Of a DNA stretch of 64,000 bases, positions 19,456 through 29,512 are shown piece after piece. A model generated the notes under the pieces. That model was not told the DNA's origin and made no database searches. It saw only the letters and a program-made list of their open reading frames with translations. Position 1 is the first letter of the stretch, and each line of letters opens with the position of its first letter. This DNA comes from Plasmodiophora brassicae (taxonomy: Eukaryota; Endomyxa: Phytomyxea; Phytomyxea; Plasmodiophorida), in assembly GCA_036867785.1 (NCBI GenBank), contig CP145419.1, positions 1,116,001 through 1,180,000 of the forward strand, given 5' to 3'. The translations under genes and the position numbers were made by a program.

Positions 19456-21189
19456 TCACAGGAGCGTGGCAAGCGCGTCGAGCACAGCCCTGACGAGGAG
19501 GAGAAACAGAACAACGGTGACGACGCGGTGGAACGGTGTGATCTCGTAGGCCGGGTAGGTGAGGCGTCCACCAGCATACCGAAGTAGCCCTTCGGTGTGT
19601 CGGGACTGGCCGTGCACGGCCGCCACGCGCATCGGCGTCATGCCGAACTTGTCGAGCGCGTTCACGTCAATCCGGTCTGCGTTCGTCAGCAACAAGACGG
19701 CGGACGCGTGACCAGCAGCAACGGCCACATGCAACGGCGTCCTCAGGTTGTTGTCGTAGGCGTTGACGTCGATCCCCCGTGCATTCAGCAGCCCAGATAT
19801 AGCATTGTCGGCATTCCTGCCTGCTGCCAAGTGCAGCGGCGTGCACATGTTCTTGTCGCAGGCGTTGACGTCGATCCCAGGTGCGCTGGTCAGCAGATCG
19901 ATTTCCTCGAAATCGACCGCCATGTGCAAGGGCGTCCTGTAGTCGTTGTCGCGCGCGTTGACGTCGCATCCGGATGCTTTCAGCAGCTCTGCGACGACTC
20001 GGTCGTTCCTCGCCTGCACCGCCCAGTGCAGGGGGGTCCGGTTATCGCTATCACCGGCATTGATCTCGATATCAGGTGCCTTCAGCAACACTTTGGTGAC
20101 ATTGCGAGATGCGGCAATCGCTGCCCTGTGCAACGGCGTCATCTGGAGGTCGTCGCGCGCGTTGACTTTGACCTTGTCGACAGCCAATAACGCCTCGACG
20201 ACACGAACGTGCCCAAGGGCAGACGCGACGTGCAACGGGGTCGTCCCTTGGAAGTCGGCTGCGCTGACTGCGATCCCAGGCGCCTTGGCCAACAGCTCCA
20301 CAACCCGGACATGTCCAGCAATAGCGGCCTTGTGCAGAGGCGTCATGGCCGTTCCGTCCACCAGGTAGACTCGGATGCCAGGAGCGCGCAGCAACGCCTC
20401 GACAACGCGAACGTGGCCATGCATGGCCGCCAGATGCAGAGGCGTCCGCCCGGAGGCGTCCCGCACGTGCAGGTCGATCCCGGGGAGGATTATCAGCACC
20501 TGAACGACCCGTTCCTCATCCTTTGTCGCGGCCCATTGCAGCAGGTTGTCGTCGGATTGACCCCATCGCCCCTCGTTGACGAGGCTGATGTTCCCTCCGT
20601 AGACAACGATCTCCCGGATCCTTGCAACAATTGCCCGGTCATCGGTCGTATTGGCAACGTGGTCAAGCCGGGCAAAGTTGGCGCAGTTGTCGACCACAGG
20701 GCGGAGCGCGCTGTTCGGGAGGGAACCGTTCCAGGCGATGACGTCGCTCCAGATGTCATACGCGACAGCGCCCATCAGCACCCTCATGTCAAGGTAGTCC
20801 ACAGCTGACAGGAGTTCGCATTTCGCTTCCAGCGCCATACCGGCGACCCAGTCACGTTGCCAGGTCTGCCGTACACTAATTACGCGCAGGGCGGTCGTGG
20901 CGGGGCAAGCGCACGACGAAATCAGAGCCGTCCTGTTGATGTAGTCGACAATGGGCACCAGCTGGGCATTGACGACGCGTTCCAGCGGGATGACGTCTAC
21001 AGCGGCGTCAGTACGATCGCCCGCTTCGGCGATCACGTCGTGCAGCACGCGCGACAGAGCGGCGGCGGCCGTGCTGTTGACGACGTGGTCGACGCCATCG
21101 CTGGATCGGAGCACGGCAGCGTCAAGAGCACCGGCCAGCAGGACGATGAACAACCACCACATGGGCGGGGCGGCACCGCCGATGAACAT
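19456..21189 (-). CDS. Secretory-pathway ankyrin-repeat protein, 577 aa
   Basis: A single-exon frame from the ATG at 21189 starts with a signal peptide (PPMWWLFIVLLAGALDAA). About 190 residues follow with several N-glycosylation sequons, then about ten ankyrin repeats (residues about 210-545; eight contain TPLH). The last 25 residues are hydrophobic (VVTVVLFLLLVRAVLDALATLL) and end the protein, which suggests a GPI-anchor signal or a C-terminal membrane anchor. Ankyrin repeats are usually cytosolic, so a lumenal or surface location would be unusual. The small ankyrin gene at 10586-11267 shows no close resemblance beyond the repeat. Confidence 0.8.
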   Translation of the reverse strand: MFIGGAAPPMWWLFIVLLAGALDAAVLRSSDGVDHVVNSTAAAALSRVLHDVIAEAGDRTDAAVDVIPLERVVNAQLVPIVDYINRTALISSCACPATTALRVISVRQTWQRDWVAGMALEAKCELLSAVDYLDMRVLMGAVAYDIWSDVIAWNGSLPNSALRPVVDNCANFARLDHVANTTDDRAIVARIREIVVYGGNISLVNEGRWGQSDDNLLQWAATKDEERVVQVLIILPGIDLHVRDASGRTPLHLAAMHGHVRVVEALLRAPGIRVYLVDGTAMTPLHKAAIAGHVRVVELLAKAPGIAVSAADFQGTTPLHVASALGHVRVVEALLAVDKVKVNARDDLQMTPLHRAAIAASRNVTKVLLKAPDIEINAGDSDNRTPLHWAVQARNDRVVAELLKASGCDVNARDNDYRTPLHMAVDFEEIDLLTSAPGIDVNACDKNMCTPLHLAAGRNADNAISGLLNARGIDVNAYDNNLRTPLHVAVAAGHASAVLLLTNADRIDVNALDKFGMTPMRVAAVHGQSRHTEGLLRYAGGRLTYPAYEITPFHRVVTVVLFLLLVRAVLDALATLL

Positions 21190-21840
21190 GACGGCGCGTC
21201 ACGAAAAGTCAATGACGGACCGGCATCTCCACGGTCACTGTCACACTGCAGACCGCGCAACTGCACTGCGTGACTGCGATTCCATTTCGCACCGCACTCG
21301 GACTGCACCCGCTGTCTCGGACTGCGCGGCCGACTGCGACACAGGCGCTCCAGTGACGCCGGAAATTACTGCGCAGTGGAGTGCTTTAGTAGAACGAAGC
21401 GGATCCATTAGGGAGGTAAAATGGGGGACTGTAATGAGTATATAATTCAGGCTTAGGCGGCAAATGCGCACTCACACTATTTACAGAGGGCTGCCAGGCT
21501 ACCAGAGTTTGCAATCTTTCTGCTGAAAATGCAATTTGCGGCCGAAAATTGCGCATTCGATGGCAGCCAGACGCGCCCTACACAGTGCGCCAACCCAACT
21601 TGCGGAGTTCCTGCACTGCGGACCTGACCCGGCAAACGCGGTCAACGGCACTCTCCACGAGACACGGCTGGCGGCTGAAGGACGCAAACCATTGTGTAAG
21701 AGAGGAGCTGCCGTCGACAACGTCAGCGTTCGCGTCGCGTACCGAGCGAACACGTTTGATCACTTCGTTTCCGCACAGCATCCGAAGGCCGCCGGCGTTT
21801 AACCCGGTCCGCATCTACCTCGACCTGTCTTGATCGATCG
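21190..21840. other. 650-bp divergent intergenic region
   Basis: It lies between the divergently transcribed secretory ankyrin gene and the sphingomyelinase-type gene and should hold both promoters. Open frames here lack coding bias. A TATATAA at 21439-21445 is the only promoter-like word noticed. Confidence 0.5.
21439..21445. promoter_or_regulatory. TATATAA, possible core promoter
   Basis: This AT-rich word stands out in GC-rich DNA, 250 bases upstream of the ankyrin ATG (minus strand) and about 395 bases upstream of the sphingomyelinase-type ATG (plus strand). It could serve either gene. The distance to both starts weakens the call. Confidence 0.25.
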
Positions 21841-22839
21841 ATGCATTCCTCAACCCGTTTCCGCCAGTGGGCCCCGCTATTGGCCTGTCTGATAATTCAT
21901 ATCACACATTCGACCCCGGCAGGCGAGGCGATCTTGGGACGTCGCCGGACACCCGAAGGCGGCGTTGCCAACGTGGTATCGTACAACGTGCAATCGTTCC
22001 CATCGACCCTCCAGTGGGCGATCTACGTCCCCAACGCCGACCGCATTGAGCACATCGCCACGACCAAAGTCATGCAATCGCCGCAACTCGACGTGGTCGT
22101 CTTGCAGGAGGCGTTTGCGAAGTCGACGGTGAAGCGCCTGGCCAACGACCTGTCTCTCATGGGATTCAGCCACATCGTGAAGCCTGCGCGGCCCCCGTTC
22201 AAGCTTAACGGTGGCGTTATGATCGCGTCACGATCGATGCTGATCCGGGAATCATCGCTGACATTCCAAAAGTGCTGCGGGCTGGACTGTTTCGCAGCAA
22301 AGGGGATCGTCTTCGTCGAGACACGCATCGACGGCAAATCGGTGGGGATCATTGGAACGCACCTCCAGGCGAACGATCCGCTGTGTGCCTCGTTCTCAAG
22401 TACGGCGTATGAAGCCGCTCGAGAGGTACGACGGGATCAGCTTCGGCAGATTCGGCAGTTCGTCGACCGGGAAGAGAACGCCCGCCTGGATGTGATGATC
22501 GTGGCCGGCGACCTGAACGTCAACGGGTATGCAGAGGCGGCCAGCGACCAGGAAACGGAGGAATGGAACGAAATGATGCAGGCGCTGCAAGCGGCCCCGA
22601 TGACGCGCACGAAGCATCGCACAACGCTGGATCACTCGATGGATCCGGCCACGAATTCCTACATGGCGCGCACTGGCGACACGAAGCACGAGCACTTGGA
22701 TTATGTCCTGTCGCTGCGCCTCCCGGGGCGATCGGCTCCGCCCAACGCAACTACGCTTCGTGTGCACAGGGCCAGGCATCCGATCACGAACGCAGACCTG
22801 TCCGATCACCATCCCGTTCACGGTCGCGTCCCGTTGTGA
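21841..22839 (+). CDS. Secreted sphingomyelinase C / EEP-family phosphodiesterase, 332 aa
   Basis: The single-exon protein has an N-terminal signal peptide (LLACLIIHITHS) and the full set of motifs of the DNase I-like exonuclease/endonuclease/phosphatase fold as used by secreted neutral sphingomyelinase C: SYNVQSF (Asn49), LQEAF (Glu90, metal), GTHLQAND (His174), AGDLNVNG (Asp224, Asn226), LDYVL (Asp287), SDHHPV (Asp322, His323/324). GTHLQAND is typical of the bacterial-type secreted enzymes rather than of membrane-bound eukaryotic ones. The likely reaction is cleavage of a phosphodiester in sphingomyelin or a related lipid outside the cell. All catalytic residues appear present. Another substrate within the fold cannot be excluded. 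Confidence 0.8.
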   Translation: MHSSTRFRQWAPLLACLIIHITHSTPAGEAILGRRRTPEGGVANVVSYNVQSFPSTLQWAIYVPNADRIEHIATTKVMQSPQLDVVVLQEAFAKSTVKRLANDLSLMGFSHIVKPARPPFKLNGGVMIASRSMLIRESSLTFQKCCGLDCFAAKGIVFVETRIDGKSVGIIGTHLQANDPLCASFSSTAYEAAREVRRDQLRQIRQFVDREENARLDVMIVAGDLNVNGYAEAASDQETEEWNEMMQALQAAPMTRTKHRTTLDHSMDPATNSYMARTGDTKHEHLDYVLSLRLPGRSAPPNATTLRVHRARHPITNADLSDHHPVHGRVPL

Positions 22840-23162
22840 CGCCCTTGAATACACACCCACCGCGGCAGGCTTCGTCGATGGACTTTCTATATGCGTTTCG
22901 AAGCGTGCCGGCGACGCGCCGGCTCTTCACGAAGCGCCTAGGTAACGTCTCGAAACACCTGGGGGTTTCAGGAATGGATTCCTGCTATAACACACTGAGA
23001 GCCTTCGCGCAACCTTCGAGTCGGCCTCTGACGGTGTCCGATCGCTGTCACGGCGTGTCTTTGTACGAATCGCTACCAACTTCAGTGGGTGCCAGTAGTT
23101 ATACGTTTGATACAGGTACTCTTGTACGTGGTATTATACGAAGGGTGACCATATAGGCTGGT
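22840..23162. other. Convergent intergenic region without features
   Basis: About 320 bp separate the 3' ends of the sphingomyelinase-type gene and the RING ligase gene. Nothing beyond likely 3' untranslated sequence is seen. Confidence 0.5.
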
Positions 23163-24822
23163 TCACTGATCGGGAGACTCCGTTGTACTGTCGCAGTCGG
23201 GCAGAGGTTCGTATGATGCCGACTGGGCACTCATCTGGCGTTTCGGGACGTCGGCTTTCGGCAGCGTTATGGCCATCGAAGCCGACAATGGCGATGGTTG
23301 TCGGCTTCGACAGTCGCGTGCCGTGGTGATATCCTGCTGACACAAAGGGCACACCTGGATTCCAACCGTCGTTCAAAGGTCGGCCGACACCTCGCCCACA
23401 ATCACTGATCATACGTGGTGCTGTTGGAGCCACTCGCCTAGGCAGTCTTTGTGGACTAACGCAGTCATCAATCAGTACCAGCTACCGTAAGGTGTTCTGG
23501 AACCTGAGCATTACAGTGGTGGCCACAGGTGATCTGCCTCAGCTTGTCTGACATGACGTAGTCGCAAAGGCAGATTGCACATCTGCCAGGTTAGTTCAGG
23601 TTGGTTCAGCGGACGAGTGCCCGCGGGAACCTACTTGCAATCCTCTTCGTCCAACGACAGGGACAGGAAATCCTTCAGCGGAATAGCCTCGACTTGCTCT
23701 GGTGTCGCTCCTCGATGCACATGCCGGGCGCCGGTGCCATGTCGAAGCGCCGCTAACTGCTGCAACCTCGCCATCCTGATCGCGCGGCGCCGATGCTGAC
23801 GACGAAGGATCCCTGAGTAAATTCGACCCGGACACCACCTCGATTGCCTCACCTGGTAGATCGCCAAGATCATGAAGACGACTCCAGACACAGCCAGGAA
23901 CAACGCCATCGAGATGCCCAAGATGGTCAGCGCGAAGCTGTCGTTCACGGCGGTATACACGGTGACGTCGTACGGGTTCGTATCCTCGTCGGTATCACAT
24001 GACGCGTACACCTCAACGATGTACAGTCCGTCCCGCCAGAACCCACCATCCTCGGTGATCGTGAATTCCTCCACGTAATTCCACCGATGGTTTCTCTGTG
24101 AACGTTCGTAATTGGGCCCGGGCGCGCTCGTGAAGGAACCGCTCTCGATACCGCCTACCATGTACTGGTTGGGGTACACGTAGTTGAACGGCATGCTCTC
24201 GTGGTAGACGAAGACGTCAACGTCGACCCGAGCGTTATCCGGGTCAGGTCGAACCTGGATCAGGGCCGGCAAGCTATCGCGGTGCAATTCCACTCCGTAT
24301 CTCTGACAGATCGAGACGGGTCGGCGAGATCGTGCATCGTTCAGCAACACGTCAACTGACCTTCGAGCGGGTCCTTGCCAGGACACCGCTAACGAGCTGA
24401 TCGGTCTGGATCATATCACCTCGGAACGCGCGAAGCTCAACAACGGACGGAGAGGGTGCCGCCCCGCCCAATACGATATCGATAGGGCAGCCGCTTGAGT
24501 TGTAAGGCACGTTGGCGCAGGCGTTAGCCATCACCGCTGGAGACGCGATGGCGTAGGAGAGGCCCGACGAATGCGACCCGACCACAACCGGGTGCCCAGC
24601 CAGGTTCAACGTCACGTCGACGGACGAGTCGTTGACGGCGACGATCGCGAATTGCGAGTGCGGGTCGATCAGCATCCTATACGCCTTCGCCTCGTGAAGA
24701 GCGACAAGCGCACGCGCGGACCCGTCGTCCACTCCAAAGTGCAACGGTGACGCCCCGGCCGACGTGGCTGACGCCGCCGATAAGATGAGAACGACGACTG
24801 CAGCGATGAGGCCCAGCGCCAT
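23163..24822 (-). CDS. Membrane RING-H2 E3 ubiquitin ligase, 476 aa
   Basis: Five exons: 24822-24361, 24302-23635, 23582-23515, 23455-23415, 23354-23163; introns 58, 52, 59 and 60 bp. The product has a signal peptide (LGLIAAVVVLILSAAS), a lumenal region of about 290 residues with N-glycosylation sequons and no recognised domain, one membrane span (ILGISMALFLAVSGVVFMIL), a basic cytosolic linker with ATPEQVEAIPLKDF, and a RING-H2 finger assembled over exons 2-5: CAIC, ITCGHHFHKDC, CPLC. The layout matches single-span RING-H2 ligases of endomembranes (RNF13-like and plant ATL-like). The two introns inside the finger explain why no single frame shows it. The RING call is firm; the substrate is unknown. 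Confidence 0.8.
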
Positions 24823-24965
24823 CCTCCTGTTAGGTCAAGGGCGTGATGCACGAACACAGAGTGTAGGTGTACAGATCGATCGCCTGTAGGAAATCGTCCC
24901 CGCAATGCCTGCCGTCGAGCGCTAACGAGAGACGTTGGTTCTAAAAGGTGGAGGCCCTCGGTTAA

Positions 24966-25889
24966 TTAATGCTGGAAACGGAATTGGACGTCGATGCCCT
25001 TCGCGTGCCGGATGCCGTCTGCTGTTGACTCGTCGTAGTAGTCGACTGGGCCGACATCGTTGGCGTCTTTGGCGTTCGCGTCGATGCCGACGACGGATGA
25101 CCGCCGAAGCAGCGTAACGGTGGCGGCTCCATGGATCGAGGATCGTCGTGGCGCAGACGAGAACTGTGGCTCTGCACGACACATGTTCAACCTCGAATGA
25201 GCGCGTATAAACAACGCGTCATTACGGCAGACTGGGATCTGTCTGAAATGGGTGATGAGTTCGCCCTTCGATCGTGGCGGGTTGGCGAAACTGTCGCGCG
25301 CCTGATGGAACCAGTCCAGAGACGCATTGTCAGCGTCAGAAGACGGCAACCGCTTCTCTGCAGTCGTCGTCGGGTCTTTGGGCACCGGCTTCGCATCGGT
25401 TCCCTCTTTAACGACGCGCTTTGTCGACGACGCCTTGGCAGCAGTGACCAGGTTTATGAGATCGCGTTCCCGGACGCCACGTGACGTTGTCGGACCAAGG
25501 AACCTCTTGGCGCGCAGCATGACGGCAACGGCGTCGTCATTGGACACGCCGGCTTCCTTCAGTTTGTGGAAGTTCTTTGCCATCCGGTTCTTCGGGCGCG
25601 CGTCGTCAGCACAGACAGCTGTCGCATTAGACGGGCACAGACGTACCATCTTCCTTTCGTATTTGGAGATCAGCAGTTGCTCTTGGACCCTGGGGGATTG
25701 CCGAGGGGAAGGCGACCCCGACCGGGAAGGCCTGGGTGATAAGCGCGGCGACGGAGAACCCGATCGTGACGGGCTGGGCGATATTCGGGGCGACGGCGAC
25801 GCCGATGATCTCGACCTGGACAGTACTGCTGCTGGACGCCCGTTCGACTTCGGTTGACCCAGCGAATAGGGGTCGTCGCCCGTGCTCAT
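24966..25889 (-). CDS. Serine/proline/arginine-rich protein, 307 aa
   Basis: The first ATG of the frame is at 25889. Residues about 24-65 are a low-complexity block built of SPSPR, SPRPSRSG and similar units. A charged, lysine-rich and helical central part follows (KNFHKLKEAGVSNDDAVAVM, AKRFLGP) and a less ordered C terminus. There is no signal peptide or membrane span. The block resembles SR/SP phosphorylation domains. No family is recognised; an intron in the C-terminal part is possible because third-position bias weakens there. Confidence 0.55.
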   Translation of the reverse strand: MSTGDDPYSLGQPKSNGRPAAVLSRSRSSASPSPRISPSPSRSGSPSPRLSPRPSRSGSPSPRQSPRVQEQLLISKYERKMVRLCPSNATAVCADDARPKNRMAKNFHKLKEAGVSNDDAVAVMLRAKRFLGPTTSRGVRERDLINLVTAAKASSTKRVVKEGTDAKPVPKDPTTTAEKRLPSSDADNASLDWFHQARDSFANPPRSKGELITHFRQIPVCRNDALFIRAHSRLNMCRAEPQFSSAPRRSSIHGAATVTLLRRSSVVGIDANAKDANDVGPVDYYDESTADGIRHAKGIDVQFRFQH

Positions 25890-26083
25890 AGTGGACAGCG
25901 GCACCGGGCCCTGTTATCGAACAAGGCGCGCTGCAGGGGTGAGGACCGGGTGGTACGCCGAACCGAATCTAAACGACGACGCAGGATCGGAGAATCTCCT
26001 GCGCGACGAAATCGTATAGGAAATGCAAGATGGGCAGAAGGTGGTAGCGATCGTGGCCTCCATGCAGAACGCCGGATATTACT

Positions 26084-27484
26084 TTACAGGGTTGCCAGGG
26101 CGGCGCGCAACGCAGGGCACTTGTCGGCATGGGCGCGGCCGGCGTGTTCCGCGTACTCGCGGCTACAGATGAAGTCGACCATGATCGCCAGGCACTCCTT
26201 CTCGAGGTCGCCGTCGTCGCGCCCCAATAGCTTGCGCGCCTCGTCCACCGTCCACCGGCGCCGTTCGCCGCCCAGCAGGCTGTCCGGGCTGAACTTGAAC
26301 GTGTTCGCGTGCAGGAACGCGACCTTGGCCATGTCCGGGTCGTACTGGACGATCGCCGTCCCTTCGAAGCCGCCGCCCGGCTGGAACCGGCCCAGAAAGT
26401 CGGGCTGCCGGCCCACCTTGTGGTACGAATGGCCGAGCGCGTCGAACGCGGCCGGGAACGTCTCCTTGTCGCCGCCGCCGCACCGATGGCCGCCCGTCCC
26501 CAGGTTGTAGTGCAGCCCCGCCTGCAGGTTCATCTCCAGCGCCAGCATCATCGCCTGCCAGTGCCTGGCCTTGTCGACGAGCATCTGCCCCGTTTCGAAC
26601 GTCCCGCGCCCATCGGACGTATCGGGGTGCAGGTCCAGGATCTCCCAGTAGGCCGCGTTCGTGTTGCAGGCCCAGTAGTCGGGCCAGAACATGGCGCCCG
26701 TTCGCCGGTACGCGACATGGTCGAACAGGTACGTCGGGTCCGCCGCCGGCAGGTTGTCGCTGTCCAGGAACAGGATGTCGCGGAACGCGCTCATCACCAG
26801 CGCCATCGACTTGATCTGGAACCGCTTGTCGGCGTGCACGAACCCGAGGTCGACGCCGGCACCCTGCCCGCCGTCCACGTCGCACATGCAGCGAACGGCG
26901 ACGCGTAGACGGGCGAAGTAGGCGATCAGGGACTGGCCAGGCATCTCGTCGCCCAGGAACCACAGCTCGATCGGCAGGTCGCAGCCCAGCTGCCGAAGCC
27001 GGGTGATGGTGATGACGGCCGTGTGCAGGTGCTGGAGCCGGCCGCCCGACATCACGATGCCCCGGCCGCCGCGCAGCAGCGCATCGGGCGCCGTCCTCGG
27101 GACGTTATCGAGGAACGTGTGCCATTGCCAACGCGCGCGCTCGATCGCTTCGGGCGACATCGCGACGGCGAACACCCACGGGTGCGGGACGCGCGCGAAC
27201 TGACACCCGGGATCGCCGGCCAGGTCGATCGAGAACTCGGGAACGTGCGCCAGGTCGGCCTTGCGGGCGGCATCGGTGATCGTGGACCAGAGCGCGCGAC
27301 CAGCCCGCAGCACGTGGCGTGGCGTCTGCACCGACGACGTCGACGGGTCGACGACGTCGGCCGCGCGGCGTACCAGGCCGATGGCCCGCACCAGGGACAC
27401 CGCCGCGAGCACGCTGACGCCGAGGACGGCCACCCGGTGCATGATGCGCCCGCCCTTCAGCCGCGCCACCTTGTACGTCGCCAT
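26084..27484 (-). CDS. GT71/Mnn-type alpha-mannosyltransferase, 466 aa
   Basis: The single-exon protein starts at the ATG at 27484 and is a type II Golgi-style membrane protein: a short basic tail, then a signal anchor (about residues 16-38). The catalytic region shows the fungal alpha-mannosyltransferase pattern (Mannosyl_trans3): RGIVMSGG (141-148), LPIELWFLGDE (170-180), QIKSMALVMSAFRDILFLDSDN with the metal-binding Asp241-Ser-Asp243, then FWPDYW and a long C-terminal part. Such enzymes add mannose to N- or O-glycans of wall and secreted proteins in the Golgi. All landmark motifs are present, so it is probably active. The exact linkage cannot be told from sequence. Confidence 0.85.
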   Translation of the reverse strand: MATYKVARLKGGRIMHRVAVLGVSVLAAVSLVRAIGLVRRAADVVDPSTSSVQTPRHVLRAGRALWSTITDAARKADLAHVPEFSIDLAGDPGCQFARVPHPWVFAVAMSPEAIERARWQWHTFLDNVPRTAPDALLRGGRGIVMSGGRLQHLHTAVITITRLRQLGCDLPIELWFLGDEMPGQSLIAYFARLRVAVRCMCDVDGGQGAGVDLGFVHADKRFQIKSMALVMSAFRDILFLDSDNLPAADPTYLFDHVAYRRTGAMFWPDYWACNTNAAYWEILDLHPDTSDGRGTFETGQMLVDKARHWQAMMLALEMNLQAGLHYNLGTGGHRCGGGDKETFPAAFDALGHSYHKVGRQPDFLGRFQPGGGFEGTAIVQYDPDMAKVAFLHANTFKFSPDSLLGGERRRWTVDEARKLLGRDDGDLEKECLAIMVDFICSREYAEHAGRAHADKCPALRAALATL

Positions 27485-27811
27485 GGTGGTACGGCGTCGA
27501 ATGGCGGTTTGCGCCGCGGCGCCGTTGCGGGGGCACCCTTCGTGACGCGCTGGGCTATTTCTGGATCCCCGGGCGCAGTCGTCGCACGATTCGCACCGCA
27601 ATTTCCGGGTCAACAACCCCGAGTCGTTTTTTGCAACTCCGTGTGGCCTCACACTGTCTCACATCGAAACTGCAGATCAGAACAGGCCACTGGTGTGCGC
27701 ATTTTCAGGTCGTGCTGCTACAAATTGGCCAAACTTTTGCCTGTTGCCATTCGCAAAGGAATGATTCAGTTGTACTATATCGACATTGTACGGGGATCGT
27801 ATGTGCATGGG
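27485..27811. other. Intergenic, promoter side of the mannosyltransferase
   Basis: The 327-bp gap separates the mannosyltransferase start from the 3' end of the chitin deacetylase gene, both minus strand. A locally AT-richer stretch at about 27760-27785 may contribute to the promoter. No gene is seen. Confidence 0.5.
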
Positions 27812-29084
27812 CTACGGGCCGTCAAACACGCCTGGCCACGGGTCGCCCGGCGCGCGACAGGTGCCCGTCGCCCTGCAATTCGCAAAGCACTGCTCGACGG
27901 ACACGAAGTCGTGCCCGGGGTGGGCCTGCACCAGCCAGTCGAGGATGCCGCGCGCCCCGGGCGTCGCGTAGTGCGCGTCGTGCAGAACGATCACCAGGGA
28001 GGCGTCAGGGCCCAGCCTGCGTTTCTCCTTCGCGATGGCCGCCTGGATCGCGGGCAGCGTCGCTCCCGTCCAGTCCATCGAGTCGACCGTCCACGAGGCG
28101 ATCGTGTACCCGAGGGAATTCACGAACAGGGCCTGCGTGTGCCCCAGTTCGCCGTACGGTGGACGGAACATCGACATGGGCACGTCCAGGTCGCAGAACG
28201 TGTCCAGGTAGTCCTCGACGCTGTCAATCTCGGCGGAAATCGCATTGGTATCCAGCGTCTTGAAATTGGGATGCGACATTGAGTCTGGAGACGGGCGTGA
28301 GAACGGCTGGGACAAGCAACGACAGGGCGATAGGCTTACGACTCTGGATCGAGTGGCCCGCATCGATGACGCGCGCCAGCTGCGAGCAGAACGACACGTC
28401 GCCCCGATAGCATGTGGGGCAGATGAAGAACGTGGCCGGGATGGCGAGTCGCTCGAGGTCGTTCAACAGGTTCGTCAGTTGCGGCTCGACGAATACCGAG
28501 TCGTCAAAGGTGACCGAAATCCAGGGGATCGGCCCGCACCAGTCGAAGACGGACACGTCGCCGACAGTAACGGGGACCGGTGGGTGGGGACCAGCCATCA
28601 ACACCGACGGGCAAATCGACTGTTCGTTGCAGTACGCCGACGAGGACCCGCACCTGGATCCGAAGGAACGATCAGTGCTGCAGAGAAAGACGGCTATAAG
28701 AGCGCCGACGAACCATCCATAGCGGGAGCAGCACTGGCCAGGACGGCAACCGGCGTTACCAACGGCGGTCCCGCAACGGTTATCCGGGCGAGGTGGAGCC
28801 CAGCACGCGGTCGCCACTCGATCAGGAGTACACATCGATTCGTCGTTGCAGTAGTCCGAGCCAGTCCCGCACCTATCGGCGATCGGTGAGGTGGCGCGCA
28901 CGGCCCCGACGAGCACAACGACGTACCAGCCGTGCGGCGAGCAGCAGGACCCAGGCGGGCACCCGGCGCCACTCACCCAAGGGCCGCACCTGTTATCCGG
29001 ACGGGGAGCGCCCTCGCACGCAGCTCCCGCCACCGTCGTCACCAGCAGCAGCAGCAGCAGCATCGCGGCAACAACGATCTTCAT
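27812..29084 (-). CDS. Chitin deacetylase with two CBM18 modules, 367 aa
   Basis: Four exons: 29084-28927, 28872-28714, 28653-28340, 28284-27812; introns 54, 60 and 55 bp. After a leucine-rich signal peptide come two CBM18 (hevein-like) chitin-binding modules with the CCSPHGWCG and CCSRYGWCG signatures. A carbohydrate esterase 4 (NodB) domain follows with all five motifs: SVTFDDSV, a GHSIQSHSMSHPNF motif completed across the third intron, RPPYGE, VDSMDW and VLHDAH. It probably removes acetyl groups from chitin in the wall or at the cell surface. The GTAAGC donor of intron 3 was chosen because it restores the histidine of motif 2. This is the strongest fungal marker in the window. Confidence 0.88.
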
Positions 29085-29512
29085 CGCCCCAAACACACTT
29101 GCGCCTGTCGTCCACCAAACGCACCCACTTGCAGAATGAACTAGCTTTGGACGTTCCAGCACGGCAGGCGGGTGCCCCCCAAAGTGGTGTGTTGCTCCGA
29201 CGGGCGCAACTTCTGCTCGGAGAAATCGAGGTAGGTACCCCCCGAAAGTGCGGGCGCCGCTGTGTAACGAACGCGCCGCGGTTCGCTCGTGGAATCGGGC
29301 CGGTAACGACGGGACGTCTTTTGGGCGACACGGAACCGGTTCAAACTTGGCGGCAAAATGCGACACCACCACCGCTGAGCTGCGCTGCGCTCCTCTCTCT
29401 GTCTGTCTCCCCGGTGGTCGGCGTGGCCCCGTCCGTCATTAGGGCTATTCGTCGGGTTCGCACCACCACGCGGCACCCGGTAATGCGGACGGACAACGGG
29501 TCGCCGTCCGCG
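29085..29512. other. Divergent promoter region, chitin deacetylase / dioxygenase
   Basis: The 428-bp region separates the ATGs of two divergent genes and should hold both promoters. No TATA-like word stands out. A second ATG at 29483 could extend the dioxygenase by ten residues. Confidence 0.5.
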
